A stretch of DNA of 64,000 nt from Rhodonellum psychrophilum GCM71 = DSM 17998. Lineage in GTDB: Bacteria > Bacteroidota > Bacteroidia > Cytophagales > Cyclobacteriaceae. This document shows, piece after piece, positions 9,034 to 18,392 of the stretch. The notes under the pieces were generated by a model. It saw only the letters and a list, made by a program, of their open reading frames with translations. It did no database searches and had not been told where the DNA came from. The stretch is taken from NCBI RefSeq assembly GCF_000381545.1, contig NZ_KB906682.1, positions 1-64,000 of the forward strand, in the 5' to 3' direction. The stretch's first letter is position 1, and the number at the start of each line of letters is the position of its first letter. The translations under genes and the position numbers were made by a program.

Positions 9034-9825
9034 TTATCTAACCAAGTTCTCCAGCGTGGCGAGATATACCCATTTTTGATCTCTGGATTTCAATCCTTTT
9101 TCTTCCGCAGCCCTTTGTTCTGCGGTGGACTCTAAATCCTCAAATTCCTGTGCATTGAAAAACTGCAGATAATCCTTGTATAGATTTATTGTCAAATGTG
9201 TCGATTTGGCTTCACTGCCGAAAGGCAGTGCGGTTCGCAATAAGCTCCAGCTTCCCATCAATCCTCTATTGATACGCTTTTGATGAATTGGAAGAAAAAC
9301 TTCCCTCTCGGCCTTTTCATATTCATCGAAGCGTCCTTCCACCGCCTTCATCAGGTCAAATGAAGCCAAGACCCCTTTGCTCATTTTAAAATTATCCTTG
9401 GTGGTCGCGATTTCTGCCATGTACGATCGCTGCGCAAGGTCCCTGCTGAGCAATGACCGGCCATACAAATCCCGGATTTGCTTGTCTCCAAGATGAGGAT
9501 AGGCGATCATGGCATATTTTACCAGATCATCATCCGAAATCCCATTCATCATCGATACTGGATCTTTGTAATATGTGATGGTAATGTATTGAAACTCTCC
9601 ACTGTCTGCCCCGGATTGCAAAGACCAAAAATCCCAACCGGTAATTTTTTTGTCGTTTACAGCAACTTGATAGACTTTTTGCATAAAGTCCTTGTGCTCA
9701 ATAAAATCATACATTTGACCAGTCTCCACCTTGATGAATTCAATGACCAAATATCGTGGTTCTTGGGCCTGAGCCCAACTGAGTATGAACACCACAATAA
9801 TCAAAGTAATCGATAACTTTTTCAT
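9034..9825 (-). CDS. Secreted protein, dimeric alpha/beta-barrel-like repeats
   Basis: The 263-residue product begins with a clear Sec signal peptide (MKKLSITLIIVVFILSWAQA). After it come two similar segments containing YLVIEFIKVE...F...W and YLVI/THLTINLY-like strands, reminiscent of NIPSNAP or stress-responsive alpha/beta-barrel repeats. I cannot name a specific family with confidence. It has no enzymatic motif. It is expected in the periplasm or outer surface and stands alone in the opposite orientation to its neighbours. Confidence 0.65.
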   Translation of the reverse strand: MKKLSITLIIVVFILSWAQAQEPRYLVIEFIKVETGQMYDFIEHKDFMQKVYQVAVNDKKITGWDFWSLQSGADSGEFQYITITYYKDPVSMMNGISDDDLVKYAMIAYPHLGDKQIRDLYGRSLLSRDLAQRSYMAEIATTKDNFKMSKGVLASFDLMKAVEGRFDEYEKAEREVFLPIHQKRINRGLMGSWSLLRTALPFGSEAKSTHLTINLYKDYLQFFNAQEFEDLESTAEQRAAEEKGLKSRDQKWVYLATLENLVR

Positions 9826-10054
9826 GGCTTATTTTTTCTGGGTCTAAGATTAATAAATAAGTATATCATAAAATTTAAGAATTTAATTTTTAAATTGATA
9901 ATTATACAGTATTTATTTTGCGATAATTTATTGATTTGACAAAATATGCCGTCAAACCTAGGTTTTTATGGGTTTAAATTCCAAACAGAATAAATTATTT
10001 GGATAGAATTGTTAAACTTATTACCTTTTCTAGGTCCAAAATAAACCACAACCT

Positions 10055-11179
10055 ATGACGATTTCAAGAAGACAATGGCTCAAAAATGCCTCAATTACTA
10101 GTGGTTTTGCAATGCTTGCTGGAGTTGGAGGAATCTCTGGCCTTTCAGCAGCAGAAAAAAATAAATTTAATCCCAGACCTTTTGATGGACAGATCAGGTT
10201 GGGATCCAATGAAAACCCCTACGGGCCTTCACAAAAAGTTAGATTGGCCATGGAAGCTGCTTTCGATCTTGGCTGTCGCTACCCTTGGTCCTACAACGGG
10301 GAACTTCAGGAGATGATTGCCAAAAAAGAAGGAGTTCCAGCAGACCACATCGTTTTGGTTGCAGGATCCACTGAAGGATTGAAAATAGCGGGAATCACTT
10401 TCGCTGGACCCGGTGATGAGATACTCTCCGGTTTGCCGACATTTTTGTCCATGATGACCTACGCTGAAATTTGGGGTGCGGATATCAATTGGGTCCCTTT
10501 GGATAGGGAAATGAATTATGATCTGAATGAAATTGAAAAAAGAGTGAGCGCCAAAACCAAATTGGTCTTCCTATGCAATCCAAATAACCCAACCGGGAAA
10601 TTGCTCCCTGCCAAGCAGGTGCTGGACTTTTGTGACTCGGTAAGCCAAAAAGCAATTGTATTCAGTGACGAAGCCTACTGTGATTATATTGAAGACCCCA
10701 ATTATCCCTCAATGGTACAATTGGTGAAACAAGGCAAAAATGTGATTGTGTCCAAAACTTTGTCCAAGGTTTATGGTTTAGCAGGCATCAGGTTGGGATA
10801 CTTGGTGGCAAAGCCTGAATTGGCAGCAAAATTATCGGAACGGGTAGTGGCCAATACCAATATCATGGCAATCGAGGCTGGAAAAGCAGCCTTAAAAGAT
10901 GTGGAATTTTACAATTTTAGCCTTCAAAAAAACAAAGAAGCCAGAAATTTAATCACAAATACACTTGATCAATTGAAACTTGAGCATTTACCATCCCAAG
11001 CGAATTTTGTGTTTTTCCATGCAAATAGGGATGTGAAAATACTTGCCAATCAAATGCTTGCAAAAAACATCATTATCGGCAGACCCTTTCCGCCTTTTCA
11101 GGATTGGTGCAGGGTAAGCACTGGCACGATAGAAGAAGTACAATTTTTCAACAAAGCACTTTTAGAAATAATGGGCTAG
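10055..11179 (+). CDS. Tat-exported HisC-like PLP aminotransferase
   Basis: The protein starts with a twin-arginine signal (SRRQWLKNASITSGFAMLAG) and continues as a fold-type I aminotransferase of the histidinol-phosphate aminotransferase family. It has LGSNENPYGPS, NPNNPTG, DEAYCDY and the PLP lysine in SKTLSKVYGLAGIRLGY. The core is full length (374 residues with the leader). A cytosolic HisC would have no export signal, so this is probably a periplasmic paralogue with a different substrate. The GNAT gene starts 12 bases after its stop, implying an operon. Confidence 0.87.
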   Translation: MTISRRQWLKNASITSGFAMLAGVGGISGLSAAEKNKFNPRPFDGQIRLGSNENPYGPSQKVRLAMEAAFDLGCRYPWSYNGELQEMIAKKEGVPADHIVLVAGSTEGLKIAGITFAGPGDEILSGLPTFLSMMTYAEIWGADINWVPLDREMNYDLNEIEKRVSAKTKLVFLCNPNNPTGKLLPAKQVLDFCDSVSQKAIVFSDEAYCDYIEDPNYPSMVQLVKQGKNVIVSKTLSKVYGLAGIRLGYLVAKPELAAKLSERVVANTNIMAIEAGKAALKDVEFYNFSLQKNKEARNLITNTLDQLKLEHLPSQANFVFFHANRDVKILANQMLAKNIIIGRPFPPFQDWCRVSTGTIEEVQFFNKALLEIMG

Positions 11180-11191
11180 TCCCCTACGACC

Positions 11192-11752
11192 TTGATAGAT
11201 TTTAATTTAACTCTTGAAAATGATAATGTCCTCTTGCGCCCGCTGGTACAGGAAGATCTTGTTGAACTGCTACCTTTGACAGGCGCACCCAATATGTGGA
11301 TGTTTTATACCCATGATCTTTCCACCATCACGGGGATAACCGAATGGGCCCAGCCGGCTTTTCGAAAGGAAAGACTACAATTTGTGATCATCGATAAGAA
11401 CACGGATTTATTGATAGGATCTTCAGCCTTTGGCAATATTTCTTCGAGGGATTCAAGATTGGAAATCGGATGGACATGGCTGGGACAGCAGTTTCAGGGT
11501 ATCGGAATCAATCACCAAATCAAGCAACTCATGTTGAGCCATTGTTTTGAAGTGTTGGACTTGGAAAGAGTGGAATTCAAAACCGATGTTTTGAATAGCC
11601 AAGCAAGAAAAGCCTTGCGGAATATCGGAGCCATTGAAGAAGGAGTGCTCAGAGGACATACGCTGATGACCAAAAACAGAAGAAGAGATACGCTTTATTT
11701 CAGTATTTTGAAAAATGAATGGCCACAATTGAAAAGAGAAAATGATTGGTAA
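11192..11752 (+). CDS. GNAT N-acetyltransferase (RimJ/RimL-like)
   Basis: This 186-residue protein has the RimL-type layout: LRPLVQEDL near the start, GSSAFGNISSRDSRLEIGWTW, the acetyl-CoA loop QFQGIGIN, and VEFKTDVLNSQARKALRNIGA. Relatives acetylate protein N termini or small amines with acetyl-CoA. The predicted start is TTG 12 bases after the upstream stop; the conserved core begins soon afterwards, so little could be missing. It is likely cotranscribed with the exported aminotransferase, but the substrate is unknown. Confidence 0.87.
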   Translation: MIDFNLTLENDNVLLRPLVQEDLVELLPLTGAPNMWMFYTHDLSTITGITEWAQPAFRKERLQFVIIDKNTDLLIGSSAFGNISSRDSRLEIGWTWLGQQFQGIGINHQIKQLMLSHCFEVLDLERVEFKTDVLNSQARKALRNIGAIEEGVLRGHTLMTKNRRRDTLYFSILKNEWPQLKRENDW

Positions 11753-11785
11753 TAAGGAATATCCGATTTTACGGAAAGTGGATTA

Positions 11786-11835
11786 AAAAAGCCACCAAAT
11801 CACGATGCACATACGCATGGGATTTGGTGGTTTTT
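11786..11835. terminator. Bidirectional terminator
   Basis: Arms CCACCAAATC and GATTTGGTGG with A-run and T-run on the outside lie between the convergent GNAT and Gfo/Idh/MocA genes. Confidence 0.8.
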
Positions 11836-11858
11836 AGTTAACTCAATCTCTATGAATC

Positions 11859-13199
11859 TTAAACAACGGGTAGCTTCCAGCCATTTTGGTAATTGGCTTT
11901 GACCAGTTCATTGGCTTGAGGATCTGTGAAAAGACCTTTATCGGCATCCCAATATATCTTTTTGCCCAATTTATAAGCAATATTTCCCATTTGCGCATTG
12001 ATGGCAGCGATACTGCCGGTTTCAATACCACAGGTAAGCAATGAAGCATCATTCTGGGTGATTGCATTTACGAAACCAACGGTATGCAACTCTAGGGCAT
12101 TCCCATTTGGTCCTCTGTGCGGTACCTCCTCAACTTTCGGTGATCTTTGGCCATCTTTTGTCTCGGTTTCAGGAATCACTTTCCATCCTCCCCTATTGAC
12201 CACCAAAGTCCCATTGTTTCCAATGAATGCAATTCCTTCAGTCGTACCATAATTTCCTCCATCTATACCCGTAGCATGTTCCCAGAGCAAGTTGAATCCT
12301 TCAAATTCGTAGACTGTTTGGAGGGTATCTGGTGTTTCGGATGCATCATCTGGATATGCGAGTTTTCCTCCTGAGGCCATGACGGATTTTGGAGCGATCA
12401 CTCCCATGGCATAAAGGGCGATATCAATTTCATGGACGCCCCAATCCGTCATCAGCCCACCAGCATAATCCCAAAACCACCTGAAGTTGAAATGAAAACG
12501 ATTTGGATTGAAAGGTCTTTTTGGTGCAGGTCCCAGCCACATGTCATAATCCACACCTGCTGGTACAGGCCCATCTGGCAAGACAGGTACAGGTTTCATC
12601 CATCCTTGATAGGCCCAGCATTTGACCAGTCTGATTTGTCCCAGTTTTCCGGATTTAACATAATCAATGGCTTCGGCATATTGAGAACCACTTCGCTGCC
12701 ACTGGCCCACTTGAACCATCTTTCCGTAGCGTTGTTGGGCCTTCACCATCAGATTGCATTCTTCAATGGTATTGGCAATCGGCTTTTCCACGTAAACGTG
12801 TTTACCAGCAGACAAACTATCGATCAAGTTTAGACAATGCCAATGGTCAGGTGTACCGATGATAATGACGTCTATATCTTTGTCTTCAAGCATTTTCCTG
12901 TAATCTGAATATAGTTTTGGCTTTTTGCCTCTCAGCTTGAAAACATCCTCTGCCCTTTGGTTCAAGACGCTCTGATCAATATCCGCAAGCGCCACACAAT
13001 TTACCTGGGGTATTTTAAGATGGGCGCTCATATCAGACCAACCCATTCCTTTGCAGCCAATCAATCCAAAATTAAGTTGATCGGAAGGCGATATTTTCCT
13101 TGCCATTGTATGCAATTCTTCCGCCGAAACGAAGGTGGGAATACTTAGCCCAGCTGTCGCCAGCAGGCTATTTTGAATAAATCTTCTTCTTGAGTTCAT
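11859..13199 (-). CDS. Tat-exported Gfo/Idh/MocA-family oxidoreductase
   Basis: The 446-residue protein starts with a Tat signal (MNSRRRFIQNSLLATAGLSI). It then shows the Rossmann segment LNFGLIGCKGMGWSD, the EKPIANTIEE motif whose lysine is catalytic in the family, and a C-terminal domain with WDYAGGLMTDWGVHEID. Exported members are abundant in Bacteroidota and Planctomycetes and act on sugars or glycosides with tightly bound NAD(P). The substrate is not readable. No glycoside hydrolase or SusCD genes are nearby. Confidence 0.9.
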   Translation of the reverse strand: MNSRRRFIQNSLLATAGLSIPTFVSAEELHTMARKISPSDQLNFGLIGCKGMGWSDMSAHLKIPQVNCVALADIDQSVLNQRAEDVFKLRGKKPKLYSDYRKMLEDKDIDVIIIGTPDHWHCLNLIDSLSAGKHVYVEKPIANTIEECNLMVKAQQRYGKMVQVGQWQRSGSQYAEAIDYVKSGKLGQIRLVKCWAYQGWMKPVPVLPDGPVPAGVDYDMWLGPAPKRPFNPNRFHFNFRWFWDYAGGLMTDWGVHEIDIALYAMGVIAPKSVMASGGKLAYPDDASETPDTLQTVYEFEGFNLLWEHATGIDGGNYGTTEGIAFIGNNGTLVVNRGGWKVIPETETKDGQRSPKVEEVPHRGPNGNALELHTVGFVNAITQNDASLLTCGIETGSIAAINAQMGNIAYKLGKKIYWDADKGLFTDPQANELVKANYQNGWKLPVV

Positions 13200-13336
13200 G
13201 GTAAAATGATTTGGTTAATGGGTTTGGTTTTTTATTGATTCCACTGGAAATTCAAAATCCCAATATAACCCCTATTTCAGGCAAAATAAATAGAAAAGGA
13301 AAATATGAGGGGAATTGAATTCAAATCAAACAGCAT

Positions 13337-13351
13337 GAGTCAATTTGACTC
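13337..13351. promoter_or_regulatory. 15-bp dyad GAGTCAA-T-TTGACTC
   Basis: A perfect dyad lies in the divergent interval between the Gfo/Idh/MocA gene and ferritin. Related dyads with AGTCAA/TTGACT half-sites occur at 19360-19371 and 25052-25065. It may be an operator; no regulator is identified. Confidence 0.35.
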
Positions 13352-13478
13352 CTGTCCTTGATTTCGGATGGGAGGGATCAAAACTGTATCTTTTGTCTTT
13401 ACTTAATTCAATTCTAAATTTCAGAAAAACAAAATTTTAATGAAGTGATCGATTTTAAATTTGGTTAAGTTTGTATAT

Positions 13479-14027
13479 ATGAAAAAGGATATGAAACCAA
13501 AAGAAATAGTAACGCTTAGACGTTCATTATTGCACGATACAGAAAAACTACTGAACCAGCAGATCGAAATGGAGGGACAGTCTTCAGCTTATTATCTTTC
13601 AATGGCATCTTGGTGCCACATGATGGGTTATGCAAATGCTGCACAATACCTCTACACCCATGCCGATGAAGAAAGGATGCATATGTTGAAAATCTTTCAT
13701 TATATCAATGAGGCTGGAGGGCATTCCATTCAACCCGAAATCACAGGGATCCGACAACACTTCAATTCCCTAAGAGAGATTTTTGAGTTGATCTTAGAGC
13801 ATGAAATCAAGGTGACTAAGTCCATCAACGCCATTGTGGACCATTCTTTTGGTGTGAAGGATTTTGCTACTTTTAGTTTCATGCAATGGTATGTGACCGA
13901 ACAAAGAGAGGAAGAAACTTTGGCAAGAAGAGCGCTGGAGTTATTTGAAATCATTGGGGAAGAAGGTATTGGCCTTTGGACAATCGATATGGAATTGGGA
14001 AAACTTCATGATTCCACCAAGGCTTGA
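13479..14027 (+). CDS. ftnA: Bacterial non-haem ferritin
   Basis: This protein of about 180 residues oxidises Fe(II) and stores iron as a 24-mer cage. The ferroxidase ligands are visible: Glu in LNQQIEMEGQSSAYYLSMASW, then ADEERMHMLKIFHY with Glu and His, and later EQREEE. No haem-binding methionine pattern of bacterioferritin is obvious. The ATG at 13479 is chosen over an in-frame TTG at 13461 that lies in AT-rich leader; another ATG exists at 13491. A strong terminator follows. Confidence 0.93.
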   Translation: MKKDMKPKEIVTLRRSLLHDTEKLLNQQIEMEGQSSAYYLSMASWCHMMGYANAAQYLYTHADEERMHMLKIFHYINEAGGHSIQPEITGIRQHFNSLREIFELILEHEIKVTKSINAIVDHSFGVKDFATFSFMQWYVTEQREEETLARRALELFEIIGEEGIGLWTIDMELGKLHDSTKA

Positions 14028-14061
14028 TTTTTCAGAAATTTCTTTGAGAATTGAATCTTTT

Positions 14062-14102
14062 AAAACAGAAAACCGATGGTCCACCCATCGGTTTTCTGTT
14101 TT
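14062..14102. terminator. Ferritin terminator
   Basis: A long near-perfect stem (outer AAAACAGAAAACCG, inner CGGTTTTCTGTTTT) sits downstream of the ferritin gene; it can act in both directions. Confidence 0.85.
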
Positions 14103-14231
14103 ACATACCTCTTGGCAAACGTTCTCCGTTTTTGGGTGGGTATTCAAAAATCTATTTTCTTGATTTTTCAGAAACACCATTCCGAAATTCACGTAAAATC
14201 AGCATCTTTCGGGCTAAATCAAATCCATGAA

Positions 14232-14801
14232 ATGAAGATCATTAAAAATATTCTATCGCTTGCCATTCTCTTGATTGTTTTGACATCCTGTAAAGACGAT
14301 GATCCAAGACCTGATTATTATTACAGATTCAAGGTCAATGGTGTACAAAAAGAATTTAGGGCAAATAAGGATTCTGGTATTGTTTTCCTTGATGCACCCA
14401 ATAGCATCAACAAAATCATATTTTTCACGATGGTGACCGGGGCTGATCCAGAAAAAAATGCGATCGTAATTTCTCTAAGAAGCACAGAGGAAGCGGAATC
14501 CGGTATTGAATACAAAATGCAGGAACCACTCACTGTAAACAATACAATAGTACCCAGAATCAGTATTGTTTATTTTGATGAAAATGGCAAGACCTTTGGG
14601 GCCACTTTACTCCAAAGTTTAAATCCCGGAGCACGTGATGACGCTAGTTTGAAATTTACTCAAATAACCACCGAAGGCAGCTATGGTGAATTTCAGGCCA
14701 TTGCTTTCGATATGTCTGCAACGGGTGATTTGGGTTCTCGACAGGAGTTGTTGATTACCGATGGGGAATTTTTCATGCCCAATTTCGTGTCGCTGCTCTA
14801 A
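14232..14801 (+). CDS. Hypothetical lipoprotein
   Basis: The ATG at 14232 gives a signal peptide with the lipobox LTSC followed by KDDDP, the acidic residues typical of surface-exposed Bacteroidota lipoproteins. The remaining roughly 170 residues are rich in beta-strand patterns (YYYRFKVNG, YGEFQAIAFDMSATGD). They resemble single-domain lipoproteins with a C-terminal beta-sandwich. No catalytic motif is seen and I do not recognise a named family. An upstream in-frame extension to 14076 runs through the ferritin terminator and is not believed. Confidence 0.75.
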   Translation: MKIIKNILSLAILLIVLTSCKDDDPRPDYYYRFKVNGVQKEFRANKDSGIVFLDAPNSINKIIFFTMVTGADPEKNAIVISLRSTEEAESGIEYKMQEPLTVNNTIVPRISIVYFDENGKTFGATLLQSLNPGARDDASLKFTQITTEGSYGEFQAIAFDMSATGDLGSRQELLITDGEFFMPNFVSLL

Positions 14802-14821
14802 AAATTCAGCAACATTGAACC

Positions 14822-14865
14822 AAAATAAACGAGGCGGAATCTGATGGTTCCGCCTCGTTTATTTT
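14822..14865. terminator. Strong bidirectional terminator
   Basis: Perfect 18-bp arms (AAAATAAACGAGGCGGAA and its complement) enclose an 8-base loop, just after the lipoprotein gene. Confidence 0.85.
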
Positions 14866-15217
14866 ACAATACGAATATCCATAATATTTACAGTAACTAC
14901 CAAATTCCAGAACTTCCCTGCCAGAAATCCTAATGGAACCCGAAATATGCATTAGGCTTGCTAATGCCATTGCAACAAAAAAAAATCAGACTTTTTAGAG
15001 AACAATCTATATTCCAAAATGGTGGAGTCAAAAACAGTAAACAACCAACTGATCATTAGGTGATTTCAGAACGGAATAGAATTGGTAATGCATAAAACGG
15101 GCTGAAAACTTCTAACAGCATCTTCCCGAAAGCCATAATGTCTATCAGGGGTATCCCACTCTTTTCATTGAAATATATTTTCTTGGCGCAATATCGGATC
15201 ACTATATTTAATTGAGA
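14866..15217. other. Intergenic, no feature seen
   Basis: About 350 bases between the lipoprotein terminator and the convergent aspartoacylase-like gene. No reading frame, RNA-like structure or repeat stands out. Confidence 0.5.
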
Positions 15218-16183
15218 TTAAGTCCTTCCTACATGGATCAAAGCGTCCCCTGCATTCACAACCGGATTGTTGTTTAGCCCAACCACAAACCCATTCGTGG
15301 TACTTTTGACCGGTACTTTAACTTGTCCGTATGGATCTGATATTTTTGCCAAAATCTGTCCTTTCCTAACGGCATCCCCCAATTGAATAGAGGAATTGAA
15401 AATACCTGATACTTTGGCCCTTATCCAAGAACTTTCCTTGATCACGGTACTTTCTTTTTGAGAGGATTCTCCTTCCATCATTCCAAGATGAACCAAAAGC
15501 CTTTTTGTACCCGCAACAGCTTCTTCTACCGCATAGTCATCGAGTCTCATGGATTCTCCACCCTCGTAAACCAAGATATGCTTTCTTCTTTTGTAAGCTT
15601 CCTTTCGGAAGGACCTATCGATATGGGGTGCATTCAAGATAAATTGAGATCCAAAAGCATGTGCGAGCTCCATTCCTTTTTTATCCTTGAAATCCACCCT
15701 GATTTGCGGGTAATTGGAAAGCATCCTTCCCCCTGTATGAATATCGACGCCATAGTCTATCAAGGGAATGATTTCATTGCTGAGAATAAATGCAATTTGG
15801 GATGCCAATGAACCTTTTCTGCTGCCCGGAAAACTTCTATTCAAATCCCTACCATCCGGAAAAGTCCTCGAACTGCTCAAAAATCCATATATATTGACCA
15901 ACGGAATAAAAATGAGGGTTCCTTTCAGTGGTGTGAATTGATCTTCTTCCAACATTCGTCTCACTGCTACGATGCCATTGATCTCATCCCCGTGGACTCC
16001 GCCAGATAGAAGAACCACAGGCCCTTCTTCTTTTGCTCTTTTGATAAAAATAGGCAAATCGATCAACGTGTGGGAAGGAAGACGGGCAATCGCAATCGCT
16101 ATATTCAAAGACTGCCCAGGCCTAATCCTGATGCCATTAATGACCATTTCTACCATAACTTTCCTTATCGCAATTTTATTCAA
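15218..16183 (-). CDS. Succinylglutamate desuccinylase/aspartoacylase-family protein
   Basis: The 321-residue zinc hydrolase has the ligand motif GGVHGDEING, NRSFPGSRKGS and DIHTGGRM, followed by a biotinyl-like beta-barrel tail (SGIFNSSIQLGDAVRKGQILAKISDPYG). This combination is typical of the M14-like AstE/AspA subfamily often named succinylglutamate desuccinylase in Bacteroidota. The true substrate of these stand-alone members is unknown; a neighbouring RimK-like ligase, a frequent partner, is not seen here. A second methionine (MVEMV) 9 residues in could be the true start. Confidence 0.87.
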   Translation of the reverse strand: MNKIAIRKVMVEMVINGIRIRPGQSLNIAIAIARLPSHTLIDLPIFIKRAKEEGPVVLLSGGVHGDEINGIVAVRRMLEEDQFTPLKGTLIFIPLVNIYGFLSSSRTFPDGRDLNRSFPGSRKGSLASQIAFILSNEIIPLIDYGVDIHTGGRMLSNYPQIRVDFKDKKGMELAHAFGSQFILNAPHIDRSFRKEAYKRRKHILVYEGGESMRLDDYAVEEAVAGTKRLLVHLGMMEGESSQKESTVIKESSWIRAKVSGIFNSSIQLGDAVRKGQILAKISDPYGQVKVPVKSTTNGFVVGLNNNPVVNAGDALIHVGRT

Positions 16184-16243
16184 TTGCTATCCTGTTTTCT
16201 TATTGTTTAAAATCTTGCTTACTTCGCATTCCATTTCTACGAC

Positions 16244-17257
16244 ATGAAGATACAAGAAAACATTTCTTTAAAAGCATTCAATACCTTTGGAATAGACAAA
16301 AAAGCCTATTTTTTCGGAATTGCAAAATCCATTGATGATTTGAAAGAAGGTATTCAAAAAGCCAAAGAAAAGGGAATTCCTTTGGTAATTTTGGGAGGGG
16401 GAAGCAATATTCTTCTGACAAAAGACCTCAATGCACTGGTTTTGAAAATTGAAATCAAAGGGATTAAATTAATTAAAGAAAGTGAAACTGAAGTCATCGT
16501 AGAAGTAGGAGCTGGAGAAGACTGGCATTCTTTGGTCCTTCATTGTATTGCAAAAGGCTGGGGTGGAGTAGAAAATCTATCCCTCATTCCAGGTACAGTG
16601 GGTGCCTCCCCTATGCAAAACATCGGCGCTTATGGGGTGGAAATAAAGGATGTTTTTCAGGAATTGAAAGCAATCCACCGAGAAAGTCTGGAAAAAAAAA
16701 TCTTTCAATGGCAAGATTGTAAGTTTGGGTACAGAGAAAGTGTATTTAAAAACGACTTGAAAGGTCAATTTATCATCACACACGTTGTTTTTAAATTCCA
16801 AAAAAAACCAATCTTTCATGTCGAGTACGGCGCAATTGGTAAGACACTTTCAGAAATGGGCATAACGGATCTAAGCTTGGAAGCCATCAGCAATGCAGTG
16901 ATGCATATCCGAAAAAGTAAACTCCCTGACCCTAAAATAATCGGGAATGCCGGTAGTTTTTTTAAAAATCCAACCATTTCCAAGATTCAGTTTGAAATAA
17001 TAAAAAGTAAACACCCCGAAATCCCAGGTTTCCCAACGGAATCGGGTGTCAAAATCCCAGCAGCCTGGTTGATTGAACAAGCAGGTTGGAAAGGAAAAAC
17101 TTTTGGAAACATTGGCGTCCACAAATTACAACCCTTGGTGTTGGTCAATTATGGTGATGGTGATGGCAAGCAGATAAAGGAATTAAGCCAAAAAATTCAG
17201 GATTCCATTCTGGAGAAATTCAACATACTGCTTCAGCCTGAAGTCAATTTTCTTTAA
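16244..17257 (+). CDS. murB: UDP-N-acetylenolpyruvoylglucosamine reductase
   Basis: This FAD enzyme makes UDP-MurNAc, the second step of peptidoglycan precursor synthesis. The FAD-binding GGGSNILLT and PGTVGASPMQNIGAYG motifs are present, followed by the catalytic serine in NAGSFFKNP and a full E. coli-type (type I) C-terminal domain, 337 residues in all. The gene ends with a 4-base overlap with the convergent dCMP deaminase gene. Confidence 0.96.
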   Translation: MKIQENISLKAFNTFGIDKKAYFFGIAKSIDDLKEGIQKAKEKGIPLVILGGGSNILLTKDLNALVLKIEIKGIKLIKESETEVIVEVGAGEDWHSLVLHCIAKGWGGVENLSLIPGTVGASPMQNIGAYGVEIKDVFQELKAIHRESLEKKIFQWQDCKFGYRESVFKNDLKGQFIITHVVFKFQKKPIFHVEYGAIGKTLSEMGITDLSLEAISNAVMHIRKSKLPDPKIIGNAGSFFKNPTISKIQFEIIKSKHPEIPGFPTESGVKIPAAWLIEQAGWKGKTFGNIGVHKLQPLVLVNYGDGDGKQIKELSQKIQDSILEKFNILLQPEVNFL

Positions 17258-17736
17258 ATCAAATTGTCCTCAAATTGGATTTTATTTCCGTATTTGGCCA
17301 CTTCCACGCCGAATTTGGTCAGGAAATCCAAACCTTCATCCGAAGGCAAACCTTTATATTCTGCATAGGAATACATATAAATCACTTTTACGATCCCAAG
17401 GGAGAAAATAATCCGCGCACAAGCCAAACAAGGGGCCAAAGTGACATAAAGGGTAGATCCCTCTACCCCAGTGTTGTTTTTCACTGCGTATAGAATCGCA
17501 TTTTGTTCTGCATGAAGTGCTAAACTACAACTCCCCTTGCTGTCTCTAGCACAGCCTTTTTCCGCAAATTCTTCATCACAGTTGTGCGTTCCGGAAGGCG
17601 GTCCGTTGTATCCAATGGAAATAATCCTGGTTTCTTTTGTCAACACGGCGCCGACATGTTTTTTGATGCAGTGGGATCGTTTGGCAAGGTTAACCGCCAA
17701 CTCCATGAAAATATCGTCAAAATTAGGTTTGCTCAT
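17254..17736 (-). CDS. dCMP deaminase (ComEB-like)
   Basis: The 160-residue zinc deaminase carries HAEQNAI (His ligand and catalytic Glu) and the PCLACARII cysteine pair, plus the family GYNGPPSGTHNCDE loop. It converts dCMP to dUMP for thymidylate synthesis. It is convergent with murB and has its own promoter side facing DUF202. Confidence 0.93.
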   Translation of the reverse strand: MSKPNFDDIFMELAVNLAKRSHCIKKHVGAVLTKETRIISIGYNGPPSGTHNCDEEFAEKGCARDSKGSCSLALHAEQNAILYAVKNNTGVEGSTLYVTLAPCLACARIIFSLGIVKVIYMYSYAEYKGLPSDEGLDFLTKFGVEVAKYGNKIQFEDNLI

Positions 17737-17971
17737 TGATGCTTATCTTCCTTAGGATTGAAATTTATGTCTAGCCTTTTAACTTTCCGAAAACTCCCTA
17801 TTCGGAAATTCCATTATTGGAAAAGGAAGGCGGCCTCTTCAGGCCACAAAAGTAATGAAACTCGATATTTAAATGGGATAATTCTAAAAAATTGTATTGG
17901 CAGCAGCTTTTTATTCTCTTTTAATTTGTGAAATTTGATCTTTTATTAAATGAACTTTAATTTTGCCAACA

Positions 17972-18253
17972 ATGAACAAAGAGAACTTTTCCGAAGATCA
18001 ACTTATTGTCAGGGATTTTTTGGCCAGGCAAAGAACAACATTGGCCAATGAGCGAACTTTGCTTTCATATATCCGAACGGCCTTATACTTCCTGGTGAGT
18101 GGGACAGCATTGATGGAAGTCAACGTATTGAGTCATATCAGGGAATTGGGATACCTGGGATTTGGGCTAAGCATTTTACTGGTCGTCTTGGGATTTTTCA
18201 ATTATTTCAAAATAAGAAGATTGCTCCGAAAAGGATTTTACCAAAACATGTAA
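17972..18253 (+). CDS. DUF202 (YidH-family) membrane protein
   Basis: The small protein has the DUF202 signature RDFLARQRTTLANERTLLSYIRTAL followed by two hydrophobic segments and a basic C terminus. It is an inner-membrane protein of unknown function. The ATG at 17972 is chosen over a TTG nine bases upstream. Confidence 0.85.
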   Translation: MNKENFSEDQLIVRDFLARQRTTLANERTLLSYIRTALYFLVSGTALMEVNVLSHIRELGYLGFGLSILLVVLGFFNYFKIRRLLRKGFYQNM

Positions 18254-18392
18254 TCCGAAACAATCCTTCGCCCCAAACTTCACAAATTAGCATTGCTTCT
18301 CATTGCCATACTCGAAAAATGTTTCCTTTATGGGTTTTGAATAATCGTTTGGAAAGCATTGCAGAACTACAAATTTAAATATCCTATACACA

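Noticed and set aside
14076-14231. N-terminal extension of the 14232 lipoprotein
   Set aside because: The extension runs through the ferritin terminator and would place the signal peptide and lipobox in the interior of the protein.
18254-18392. Manganese (yybP-ykoY) riboswitch before terC
   Set aside because: The expected conserved loop sequences are not visible in this 140-base leader.
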